Below are positions 27,060-34,071 of a DNA stretch of 64,000 nt, piece by piece (within the stretch, counting starts at the first letter, position 1; every line of letters starts with the position of its first letter). The translations under genes were made by a program, and so were the position numbers. Origin of the DNA: an uncultured Campylobacter sp. (GTDB lineage Bacteria; Campylobacterota; Campylobacteria; Campylobacterales; Campylobacteraceae); the NCBI GenBank assembly GCA_900539255.1, contig UQBJ01000003.1, forward strand, positions 1 through 64,000. The letters run 5' to 3'. The notes below the pieces were generated by a model. The model saw only the letters and a list, made by a program, of their open reading frames with translations, was not told where the DNA came from and did not search any database.

Positions 27060-27078
27060 AGTCCTTGTAAAGACTAAA
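27037..27078 (+). promoter_or_regulatory. Two tandem palindromic operators, probably for the MarR regulator
   Basis: TTAGTC-N8-GACTA(T) at 27037-27056 fills the promoter spacer and -10; TTAGTC-N8-GACTAA at 27059-27078 covers the start point. Centres are 22 bp apart, two helical turns, so two MarR dimers could bind the same face. The autorepressor would be the third gene of the operon. Confidence 0.78.
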
Positions 27079-27278
27079 TTTACTTGTTTTACAAGGATAA
27101 GGCGCAAAAAGATTAGGAAAGTAAGAAAAATAAAAAGAAAGCAAGAAAAGCAAATACGCAAAAAGTTAAAAAATAAGAAAACAAAAAAGCAAATTTAAGT
27201 AAAAAGTTAAAAAAAATAAAAAATACAAAAGACAAAATGCAAAAAAGTATAAGAAAGCAAAAATAAAAAAGGACAAAA

Positions 27279-27659
27279 ATGACAAAAATTTCTCGCATTC
27301 GCTCGTGGATAATGCTGTGTTTGGCTATCGCGCTTGAAATTGCAGGGCTTAGTTTGCTTCAAGTTTTTGAGGAAAGTCCCGTTTTAAGCAAGGTGATTTT
27401 GGTGTGTTTTATGAACGCTTCTTATTTTCTTATGTCCTTAGCGTTGCGCCAAATTTCAGTGGGTGTGGCGTATGCGGCGTGGGAAATCATCGGCGGCATA
27501 GGCGTTTTGTTTGTGAGTTTTATCTTTTTTAACCCTATTTTAAGCACTCAGCAATACTTCGGCGTAGCACTTGGTTTCATCGGCATAGTTTGCATTATCT
27601 TGGGCGAAAAGCACGACACAAGCGCAAATTCCGCTCTAAATTTAAAGGCAAAGGACTAA
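27279..27659 (+). CDS. Small multidrug resistance (SMR) transporter, first subunit
   Basis: 126 residues, four membrane helices. Carries the essential membrane Glu (IALEIAGLSLL, Glu20) and the SMR segment AYAAWEIIGGIGVLFVSFIF. SMR proteins exchange protons for cationic drugs, polyamines or guanidinium; the paired architecture suggests a hetero-oligomer (like EbrAB or MdtIJ). Stop and the next ATG are 1 bp apart. Controlled by the MarR promoter 200 bp upstream. Confidence 0.88.
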   Translation: MTKISRIRSWIMLCLAIALEIAGLSLLQVFEESPVLSKVILVCFMNASYFLMSLALRQISVGVAYAAWEIIGGIGVLFVSFIFFNPILSTQQYFGVALGFIGIVCIILGEKHDTSANSALNLKAKD

Positions 27660-27660
27660 A

Positions 27661-27978
27661 ATGGCGGCGTTTTTACTCATTTGCTTTTCGGGCGTTTTGG
27701 ATATTTTTTCAAATTTAGCTTTGGCAAAGTCCGATGGCTTTAAAAAGCTATGGTGGGGGCTTTTGGCTTTGTTGCTTGTGGATAGTTGCTTTGTGGCTTT
27801 GGCTTTTGCGCTTGATTTGGGTATGCAGCTGCCCGTTGCTTACACGCTTTGGGGCGCGATAGGCATTTTGGGAACTACGGCTGGGGGATATTATTTTTTC
27901 GCTCAAAAGCTCAAACCCATAGGCTTTGTAGGCATTGTGTTGGTGCTTTGCGCTGTTTATTTGCTGCATTTTGCGTAA
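27661..27978 (+). CDS. SMR transporter, second subunit, with Asp in place of the key Glu
   Basis: 105 residues, four helices. Aligns with its partner, but the helix-1 carboxylate is Asp14 (SGVLDIFSNLALAKS) instead of Glu. The helix-3 segment VAYTLWGAIGILGTTAGGYY retains the Tyr-Trp-Gly features. Likely forms an antiparallel hetero-dimer with the first subunit. Eleven bp before the marR start. Confidence 0.85.
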   Translation: MAAFLLICFSGVLDIFSNLALAKSDGFKKLWWGLLALLLVDSCFVALAFALDLGMQLPVAYTLWGAIGILGTTAGGYYFFAQKLKPIGFVGIVLVLCAVYLLHFA

Positions 27979-27988
27979 GGGCTGGGCT

Positions 27989-28441
27989 ATGCAAATCAGC
28001 GAGGCTCAAATCCACGAATTTAACAGGCTTTATTATAAGATAAATGGCTTGTATGCGCGTTTTGAGAACGCAAAAAACATAAATAGCTCGGTGTATAAGG
28101 TTTTGCACGCACTTTTCATCAGCGAACTTCACACGCAAAAGGACATTATGCAAAGCTACGAAATGCCCAAACAAACGATAAACAATGTCATCGCAAACCT
28201 GCAAAAGCAAGGTTTTATCGACATTTCATCAAGCCAAAACGACAAGCGTGAAAGGATTTTAAATCTCACAGCTAGGGGCAAAGCGTATGCAAAGGACTAC
28301 ACAAGCGCATACACAGCCTTTGAGATGAAAGTGTATCAAAGTTTGGGCGCGCGAAATTTAAGCAAACTCACTCAAATTTATGCGGATTTTGAAAGGGCTT
28401 TCAATGAAGTTTTTAATGCGGAGTTTAGCAAAAAGGACTAA
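27989..28441 (+). CDS. MarR-family transcriptional regulator
   Basis: 150 residues with a winged helix-turn-helix: TQKDIMQSYEMPKQTINNVI (recognition helix) and the wing SSQNDKRERILNLTARGKAY. MarR proteins bind palindromes as dimers and release on small-molecule binding. Start is ATG 27989, within the end of the transporter region (RBS-like GGGCTGG is weak); longer in-frame starts overlap the transporter gene. Probably autorepresses the operon at 27037-27078 and responds to the compound the SMR pair exports. Confidence 0.85.
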   Translation: MQISEAQIHEFNRLYYKINGLYARFENAKNINSSVYKVLHALFISELHTQKDIMQSYEMPKQTINNVIANLQKQGFIDISSSQNDKRERILNLTARGKAYAKDYTSAYTAFEMKVYQSLGARNLSKLTQIYADFERAFNEVFNAEFSKKD

Positions 28442-28545
28442 ATTTGCGCCTTTAAAAAGCGCGTAAATTTAACGCTTTGCGAAAAAAGCCTTAAAACAAA
28501 GCATTTTTGACAATCAAATTCCAAAAACCTAAATTCAGCACAAGG

Positions 28546-30579
28546 CTAAAATCTCCACCCAGCTTGCAAATTCGCCTTTATGCCTTTAAAATCAGTGTTG
28601 AAAACCCCAGCTACGCCATATCCTATAAACACGCCATTTGTAAAGCTCTCATAACCGCCAAGCTCTAATTCATAGCTGATTTTGCCTACACTTTTTTCAT
28701 AAGTAACGAAATTTTGGGCTTTTGAAAGGCTTATTTCAAATTTATCGTTGCTGTGGTAAATGTCCTTTGTCGCCAAAAAGCTTGCCCTGTAAAAGCCGCT
28801 TTGCTTGTAAAGCACATATTCAGCCCCAAAACCCACGCTTATAGCTGTGTCTTGGTGTGCTTTTTGCTTGTAGGTAAGGCTCTCAAAGGCATTTATGCTG
28901 TCAAAGCTCGCTCGTGCAAGTATTTGCGGGTGCAAGGCAAAGCCAAAATCCGCTTTCAAAAGCGTGTCAAAATATCCACCAAAGCCCTTATAATCGCCAC
29001 TTTCGCCACTAAAATACAGCTTGCCGTCTATGGCAGAGACGCTTAACTCATTTTGTAGCTCCAAAAATCCCAAAAGCGCATTGCTATAAAGGCTAAAAGT
29101 ATAAATTTTAGGCTCTTGACTTAATTTTTCGTTCTTAAATGCCGAGTTTGTAAGCCCCAGCAAAGCCCCGAGCAAAAAATCCCCGCTAAAAGCCCTTTTA
29201 TCATAGCCCACGCTTATGTTTTGAAAGGAAAGCGTGCTGTCATCGCCCTTAAAATAGCCCCCGCCAGCATTTGCCCAAACCCTATTTATCGGCTCATCAA
29301 AATGCAAATTCACACTCACCATTGCATCGCTTTGTATAAGGTAGTTTGCGGCATAAAGTTGATAGAAAATGTCGCTGTTTGCAAGGTTTGCCTTATCTTT
29401 GTCCTTGTCAAGGCTTGCTTTGCCGCTTTTTAAGGCTATTTGCCTTTTTGTTTCATCAAGCGCAAAGCGAGCTTGGCTAAATTTTACGCTTTGAATTCTT
29501 GCGTTTATGTCTTGTTTGTGGAGCAAGGGCAAGGTTTTGCTTATGTTGTTTGTTTTTGAAAGTCGCTTGAAATTTGAATTTAGCTCATCAAGCACTCGTT
29601 TTAAGCTCGCGCTGTCGTTGGGTAGAATGCTTGTGTGTTCGAGCAAAACTTGCAAAAGTGGCATTTGGTTTGGAGCGACATTATACGCGTTTAAATTATT
29701 GTTTGGCTTTGCGGTGCTTGAATTTGAGCCGTTGCCGTTTGAGCCACTATTTGCGCCACCGCCTGAATTTCCATTGTTTCCACCGCCATTTCCGTTTCCG
29801 CTTGAATTTCCATTGTTTCCACCGCCTGAATTTGAGCCACTACTGCCACCGCTTGTGTCTGTTTTGTTGTCCATTTCAGCACCTGTGTAAAGGGACAAAT
29901 AATCCATCACATACACGCTTGTGGGGATTTTCTTGGTGTCTATAAAGGTAGCACTGCAAGAACTCATATCTTCGCTACATTCTTGCACCATTTGTTTTCC
30001 GCCATCTTTGGTGTAAAGTTCGAGTTTGCCACTAGATGAAGCAGAATCAGTAGCATACATTTTTATCATTTCGCCTTTTTCGTCAAATTCAGCACCCCAA
30101 ATCGTAATGGCGTGCGCACCGCCACCTTCTATCACATAGCTTATCCCCACTGGGCTACCTGATTTTAAAATATCAAAGGCGTTTTTAGAAATTTCTGCAT
30201 AACCTGCGTCGTTTGGTAACTTGATTTCAGTGTGAATTTTGCCGTAATAATCAACGCTTGGATAATAATTTATAAAAAAGTTAGCAAGCCCGCGCTTGAC
30301 GAAGTTGCCGTTGGTGTGATTTGCAAATTCACTTTTAAGGTTTGCTATTATATCTTGCCTTGTTTGCGGGGCGTTGGTGTTTTTAGTGAGTGCTTGACTT
30401 TGACTTTGCCAGTGGTCAAGCAAGGCAGAAGCCGTGTAAAGCCAGCAATAATTCGTGTAGCCTTGAAAAAGCGAAGGTCCCCAGCCTTTTTGCTCGCTCA
30501 CTCCGCTCGCCCAAAAACTCGCTCCAAAGAGTTGGCAAACACTAAAACCAAGCAGCAAAATCTTTGCGATACCTTTCAC
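28546..30579 (-). CDS. Autotransporter with an IdeS/Mac-like (C66) cysteine protease passenger
   Basis: 677 residues. Sec signal peptide (MKGIAKILLLGFSVCQLFGA). Passenger about 20-240: FQGYTNYCWLYTASALLDHW holds the candidate nucleophile Cys45; GSPVGISYVIEGGGAHAITI gives His156; WGAEFDEKGEMIKMYATDSA gives Asp178. These blocks align in order and wording with Streptococcus IdeS (LLCGAAT...HWW, GLSHTY...HVINLWGADFD, IYVTDSDS), an IgG-cleaving enzyme, so the fold call is good while the substrate is inference. A Gly/Asn/Ser linker (245-290) precedes an about 380-residue region ending in a beta-barrel with terminal Phe (LQAGWRF). Start is GTG 30579 with AAGGGAG five nt upstream; a GTG at 30585 overlaps that site. 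Promoter at 30602-30630. Alone, with no operon partner. Confidence 0.8.
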   Translation of the reverse strand: MKGIAKILLLGFSVCQLFGASFWASGVSEQKGWGPSLFQGYTNYCWLYTASALLDHWQSQSQALTKNTNAPQTRQDIIANLKSEFANHTNGNFVKRGLANFFINYYPSVDYYGKIHTEIKLPNDAGYAEISKNAFDILKSGSPVGISYVIEGGGAHAITIWGAEFDEKGEMIKMYATDSASSSGKLELYTKDGGKQMVQECSEDMSSCSATFIDTKKIPTSVYVMDYLSLYTGAEMDNKTDTSGGSSGSNSGGGNNGNSSGNGNGGGNNGNSGGGANSGSNGNGSNSSTAKPNNNLNAYNVAPNQMPLLQVLLEHTSILPNDSASLKRVLDELNSNFKRLSKTNNISKTLPLLHKQDINARIQSVKFSQARFALDETKRQIALKSGKASLDKDKDKANLANSDIFYQLYAANYLIQSDAMVSVNLHFDEPINRVWANAGGGYFKGDDSTLSFQNISVGYDKRAFSGDFLLGALLGLTNSAFKNEKLSQEPKIYTFSLYSNALLGFLELQNELSVSAIDGKLYFSGESGDYKGFGGYFDTLLKADFGFALHPQILARASFDSINAFESLTYKQKAHQDTAISVGFGAEYVLYKQSGFYRASFLATKDIYHSNDKFEISLSKAQNFVTYEKSVGKISYELELGGYESFTNGVFIGYGVAGVFNTDFKGIKANLQAGWRF

Positions 30580-30601
30580 ACTCACTCCCTTAAACTACTC
30601 A

Positions 30602-30630
30602 ATTTTAGCGATTTTTGTTTGCTTTGTCAA
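30602..30630 (-). promoter_or_regulatory. Sigma-70 promoter of the IdeS-like autotransporter gene
   Basis: On the minus strand TTGACA (30630-30625), 17-bp spacer, TAAAAT (30607-30602). The start point would fall about 15 nt before the GTG start codon, giving a very short leader. Confidence 0.8.
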
Positions 30631-30772
30631 TGTTTTTGTGAATTTAAACGCCTTTTTAAGTGCAAATTTTGTCCTAAAAATCCACTCTTGTGGCAAAAAT
30701 TTGAATTTTAACTCAAATTTAATAAGCTTTTAAACAATAAAATCCTATAATATTAAATTTTTAAGGATAAAT

Positions 30773-31132
30773 ATGGATTTTTTAGACGAAATGCTCAGCC
30801 ACAGCCCAAAAGAGAAGTTTTTGCAAATGCTGCAAAACGCTAGCCCATCGGCTGTGGAAAGCGTTATGGAAAAATTGCTTAAAGAGCATATCGCACTGCG
30901 CGAGCTTTTGGAGCAAAAATGTGGCGAAAATTTGGGACAAAATAATGTAAATTTAGGGCAAAGTGGCGAAAATTCAAGCGAATTTGTGGGTGCTGATGAA
31001 ATAAATGCTGATTTAAGCGTGCTTGACAAGCAAATCGCGCTTTTTAGCGTGGAAAATGCGGATTTGGTTGAAGAGCGGTTGAATGATTATTTCATCGGGC
31101 TGACGGCTGAAATTTTAGGCGTGGAGGGTTAA
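30773..31132 (+). CDS. Conserved small soluble protein, function unknown (Cj0539-like by position)
   Basis: 119 residues, helical, acidic, no signal peptide: MDFLDEMLSHSPKEKFLQML at the start. The middle (residues 53-75, NLGQNNVNLGQSGENSSEF) is a low-complexity insert whose DNA contains four RAATTY hexamers in about 60 bp. First gene of the block running to ubiD, in the place Cj0539 occupies in C. jejuni as I recall. ATG behind AAGGATAAAT. Confidence 0.7.
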   Translation: MDFLDEMLSHSPKEKFLQMLQNASPSAVESVMEKLLKEHIALRELLEQKCGENLGQNNVNLGQSGENSSEFVGADEINADLSVLDKQIALFSVENADLVEERLNDYFIGLTAEILGVEG

Positions 31133-31186
31133 AATAAGTGCAAAAAAGGCTCAAAATAAGCAAGCTGAAACGCTCAAAGGCTAAAA

Positions 31187-31771
31187 ATGCAGGCTAAAAT
31201 GAAATTTATCGTGGGTTTTTTGCTTTGTGCGCATTTTGCAAGTGCTGTGCCGCCGACTTTTGAGCACACTTATGAACTTTGGCTTGAAAAGGACGAGCGC
31301 GCAAGTATCGAAATCACCGAGATAGGCTTTGAAAACGAAAAGCAAAATTTTGACTTTTATTGGACACTTTTTGACACGAACAAAATCGTCATACACACGA
31401 AATTTAGGCGTTTTCCGCGTCAATTTGTGCTGTCGATGCGCCGCAATCTTAATTGGCTTACACAAACGCTTATCCCTGATTTTACGAACCCGCACCTTGA
31501 CAGAGCAAGACTCATCATCGAATTTAACGACTTTGACAAGGGCGAGGCTAAATTTAAAATTTACATTGAAGACAAGGGCGCAAGGCTCAATGTGGCGTTT
31601 TTAGACCCTAACAAAACACCGCTAAAACCACCCTTTGCGCCACAAAATAACAAATTCGTGCCTGCCATTGTCTTTGGCGTGGAGCGCAACGACTCTTTTG
31701 GCAAAGAACCCAGCATAGAAAGGCAGCTTGGACTGCCAGAACACTCAAACAACGCTAATGACGGCAGATAA
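31187..31771 (+). CDS. Exported protein of unknown function (Cj0540-like by position)
   Basis: 194 residues with a Sec signal peptide (MQAKMKFIVGFLLCAHFASA, cleavage after ASA). The mature part starts VPPTFEHTYELWLEKDERAS and is rich in predicted beta strands, with no motif I know. It sits 10 bp before the ispA-like gene, as in C. jejuni. Probably periplasmic. Confidence 0.7.
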   Translation: MQAKMKFIVGFLLCAHFASAVPPTFEHTYELWLEKDERASIEITEIGFENEKQNFDFYWTLFDTNKIVIHTKFRRFPRQFVLSMRRNLNWLTQTLIPDFTNPHLDRARLIIEFNDFDKGEAKFKIYIEDKGARLNVAFLDPNKTPLKPPFAPQNNKFVPAIVFGVERNDSFGKEPSIERQLGLPEHSNNANDGR

Positions 31772-31780
31772 AGGACAAAA

Positions 31781-32749
31781 ATGCAACGCATAGATGAATT
31801 TTTAGCGCATTTCATCAAAGAGCTTGATTACAAGCCCATAAAAACAATGTTTGAAAGCATAAAGCAAGGCAAAAGGTTGCGCTCAAAGCTGATTTTAGCC
31901 ATAGCGCAAAGTGGCACACAAGCCTTAAATTCAGGCGCAAATGCTAGCAAATGCGCCACACAAAGCGACAAAGAAAGCGCAAGCAAAAACGATGAGTTTT
32001 ACAAACTCTGCGCGATAGTTGAATTCATACACCTTGCAAGCTTGTTGCACGATGATATTATCGATGAGGCTGAACTTCGGCGCGGAGCAAAGTCCGTAAA
32101 TGCTGAATTTGGCGCGAAAAATGCACTGATGATGGGCGATATACTCTACTCTTACGCCTTTTGTGAGCTGACAAAATTTCCAAAAGAAGTAGCTTACAGC
32201 ATTTCAAACGCCGTTACACGCCTTGCAAAAGGCGAGTTAATGGATATAGAGCTTTCAAAGAGCTTTAATGCCGATGAAAAGGCGTATCTTACGATGATAG
32301 AGCTTAAAACTGCGGCTTTGATTGAGGCGAGTGCGTTTAGTGCGGCACATTTAGTGGGATTAGATGCGCAAAAATTTGGCGAATACGGCAAGAATTTGGG
32401 TTTAGCCTTTCAAATCATCGATGATATTTTGGATATAAAAAATGATGAAAAAACGCTTGGAAAGCCCGCTATGAGCGACTTTAAAGAGGGTAAAAGCACG
32501 ATTTGTTATATTTCATTGTTTAAAGAATTAAACTATAATGAAAAGCAAATTTTGCAAGATTTATTTAAAAAAGATTTAAGCCAAAGCGAGTTGGAGTGGC
32601 TCAAAGATAAATTTAAAGAACATAAAATCATCGAAAAAACGAGCAAACAAGCAAAAGACTTTGGTTTAAAAGCGATAAAAGCCGTTGAAGGCTTTGAAAA
32701 TAGTGCTTTGAAAGACATAGTTTTAAAGATGATAGATAGGGAATTTTGA
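31781..32749 (+). CDS. ispA: Polyprenyl diphosphate synthase
   Basis: Condenses isopentenyl diphosphate onto allylic diphosphates for menaquinone side chains and undecaprenyl carriers; chain length cannot be fixed from sequence. Both Asp-rich motifs are present: LLHDDIIDEAELRRG (first, DDxxD) and FQIIDDILDI (second). 322 residues, longer than usual because of a low-complexity insert (about 46-68, GTQALNSGANASKCATQSDK) before the first motif. Symbol follows the C. jejuni name at this position; ispB-like function is equally possible. Its stop overlaps the hemA start by one base. Confidence 0.88.
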   Translation: MQRIDEFLAHFIKELDYKPIKTMFESIKQGKRLRSKLILAIAQSGTQALNSGANASKCATQSDKESASKNDEFYKLCAIVEFIHLASLLHDDIIDEAELRRGAKSVNAEFGAKNALMMGDILYSYAFCELTKFPKEVAYSISNAVTRLAKGELMDIELSKSFNADEKAYLTMIELKTAALIEASAFSAAHLVGLDAQKFGEYGKNLGLAFQIIDDILDIKNDEKTLGKPAMSDFKEGKSTICYISLFKELNYNEKQILQDLFKKDLSQSELEWLKDKFKEHKIIEKTSKQAKDFGLKAIKAVEGFENSALKDIVLKMIDREF

Positions 32750-34071
32750 TGAATTATTTTTGCGTGAGTTTCACTCACAAAAACACAGGCATAGCATTAA
32801 GAGAACGGCTCAGCCTTGATGAAAGTCGCCGCAAAGAGCTGTTGCGCCTTATCAACGCAAACGCTTACATAGAAGAAAGCTTGCTGATAAGCACTTGCAA
32901 CCGCGTTGAAATTTTTGCCTTTGTGGAGCAAATCGATGAAATTTGCGAGTATATCATCTCTTGTATGGCTGTGCTGTGCGAGGTTGATAAGGAAATTTTG
33001 CTCCAACAAGCCGATATTTTCGAGGATAGCGGTGCGATTCATCATCTTTTTTCCGTAGCAAGCTCACTTGATAGCCTTGTCATAGGCGAAACGCAAATTG
33101 CTGGACAGCTTAAAGATGCCCTAAATTTCGCGCTCAAACACTGCTTTTGCAGCTTGAATTTAGAACGAGCCGTGCATTTTGCCTTTAAGTGCGCTGCACG
33201 CATTCGCAACGAAACAGAGATTTCTAAAAACCCCATTTCAGTGGCATCAGTAGCCGTAGCAAAGGCAAAAGAGCTTGTAAATTTAAGCGAAAAAGAAGCC
33301 ATCATCATCGGCGCAGGCGAGATGAGCGAGCTTGCCGCCAAACACTTGCTTGCAAATGGCGCAAAAATCATCATCTTAAACCGAAGCAAAGACAAGGCAA
33401 AAGAACTTTGCGAAAATTTGGGAGAGGGCGCAAGCTGTGGGGAATTTGAGCGTTTGAGCGAGTATCTTAACCGCTACGAGCTGTTTTTTTCCGCCACGAA
33501 CGCCAAAGAAGCGATAATCAACGATGATTTGTTGCAAAGGCGCGATTTTACGCGCTATTTTTTCGACATAGCCGTGCCGCGCGATATTGATTTGAGCCAA
33601 AGCGAGCGCGTGCAAGTCTTTGCTGTCGATGATTTAGAAGAGGTTGTGCGCAAGAATTTAGCCCTGCGCGAACACCAAGCGCAAATTGCCTACTCTATCA
33701 TCGCTGCGATGACGAACGAGTTTTTCAAATACCTAAACGATTTAGCTCTAACGCCTATCATCAAAGCCGTGCGCCTACAAGCAAAGCACTGCGCCGAAGT
33801 AGAACTAGCCAAAGCCCTAAAAAAAGGCTATCTCAAACACAGCGACAAAGAAGAGGCTAGAAAGCTCATACACCAAGTTTTCAAAGCCTTTTTGCATAGC
33901 CCAACGCTAAATTTAAAGCATTTACAAAGCGGAATTCAAAGCCAAAGCGTTGTGAATGCTATGCGTTATGTGTTTGATTTGCAAGATGAGAGCGAAAACG
34001 CCTTAAATGATGAATTTAAAACCTTAGAAAATATCTCTAAAATAAGCCAAAAGGACGATGATGAAATTTAG
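32749..34071 (+). CDS. hemA: Glutamyl-tRNA reductase
   Basis: First step of C5 tetrapyrrole synthesis: glutamyl-tRNA to glutamate-1-semialdehyde with NADPH. 440 residues; catalytic Cys50 in LISTCNRVEIFAF, NADPH domain IIIGAGEMSELAAKHL, and C-terminal dimerisation helices. Start ATG 32749 gives MNYFCVSFTH. Overlaps proS by 11 nt. Confidence 0.96.
   Translation: MNYFCVSFTHKNTGIALRERLSLDESRRKELLRLINANAYIEESLLISTCNRVEIFAFVEQIDEICEYIISCMAVLCEVDKEILLQQADIFEDSGAIHHLFSVASSLDSLVIGETQIAGQLKDALNFALKHCFCSLNLERAVHFAFKCAARIRNETEISKNPISVASVAVAKAKELVNLSEKEAIIIGAGEMSELAAKHLLANGAKIIILNRSKDKAKELCENLGEGASCGEFERLSEYLNRYELFFSATNAKEAIINDDLLQRRDFTRYFFDIAVPRDIDLSQSERVQVFAVDDLEEVVRKNLALREHQAQIAYSIIAAMTNEFFKYLNDLALTPIIKAVRLQAKHCAEVELAKALKKGYLKHSDKEEARKLIHQVFKAFLHSPTLNLKHLQSGIQSQSVVNAMRYVFDLQDESENALNDEFKTLENISKISQKDDDEI

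Larger units (their letters stand above)
26610..27278. other. 669-bp non-coding stretch between lipoprotein and SMR genes
   Basis: Contains the lipoprotein promoter (26658-26685), a run of degenerate AAAAAGTTTT-type repeats with roughly helical spacing (about 26885-27020, likely curved DNA), the MarR-controlled promoter (27031-27078), and a 190-nt leader made almost only of purines (27079-27278). A Phe/Leu-only frame on the reverse strand of that leader is an artefact of composition. Confidence 0.7.

Noticed and set aside
27113..27298. Minus-strand 61-residue Phe/Leu peptide
   Set aside because: Artefact of the purine-only leader of the SMR operon; no start context.
29507..29945. Plus-strand Phe/Pro-rich and His/Leu-rich open frames over the autotransporter linker
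   Set aside because: They are antisense to the Gly/Asn/Ser repeat DNA of the linker; repetitive composition keeps the frames open.
31329..31604. Alternative plus-strand frame inside the exported-protein gene at 31187-31771
   Set aside because: Out of frame with a gene that has a good signal peptide and conserved position; reads as Thr/Arg-rich noise.
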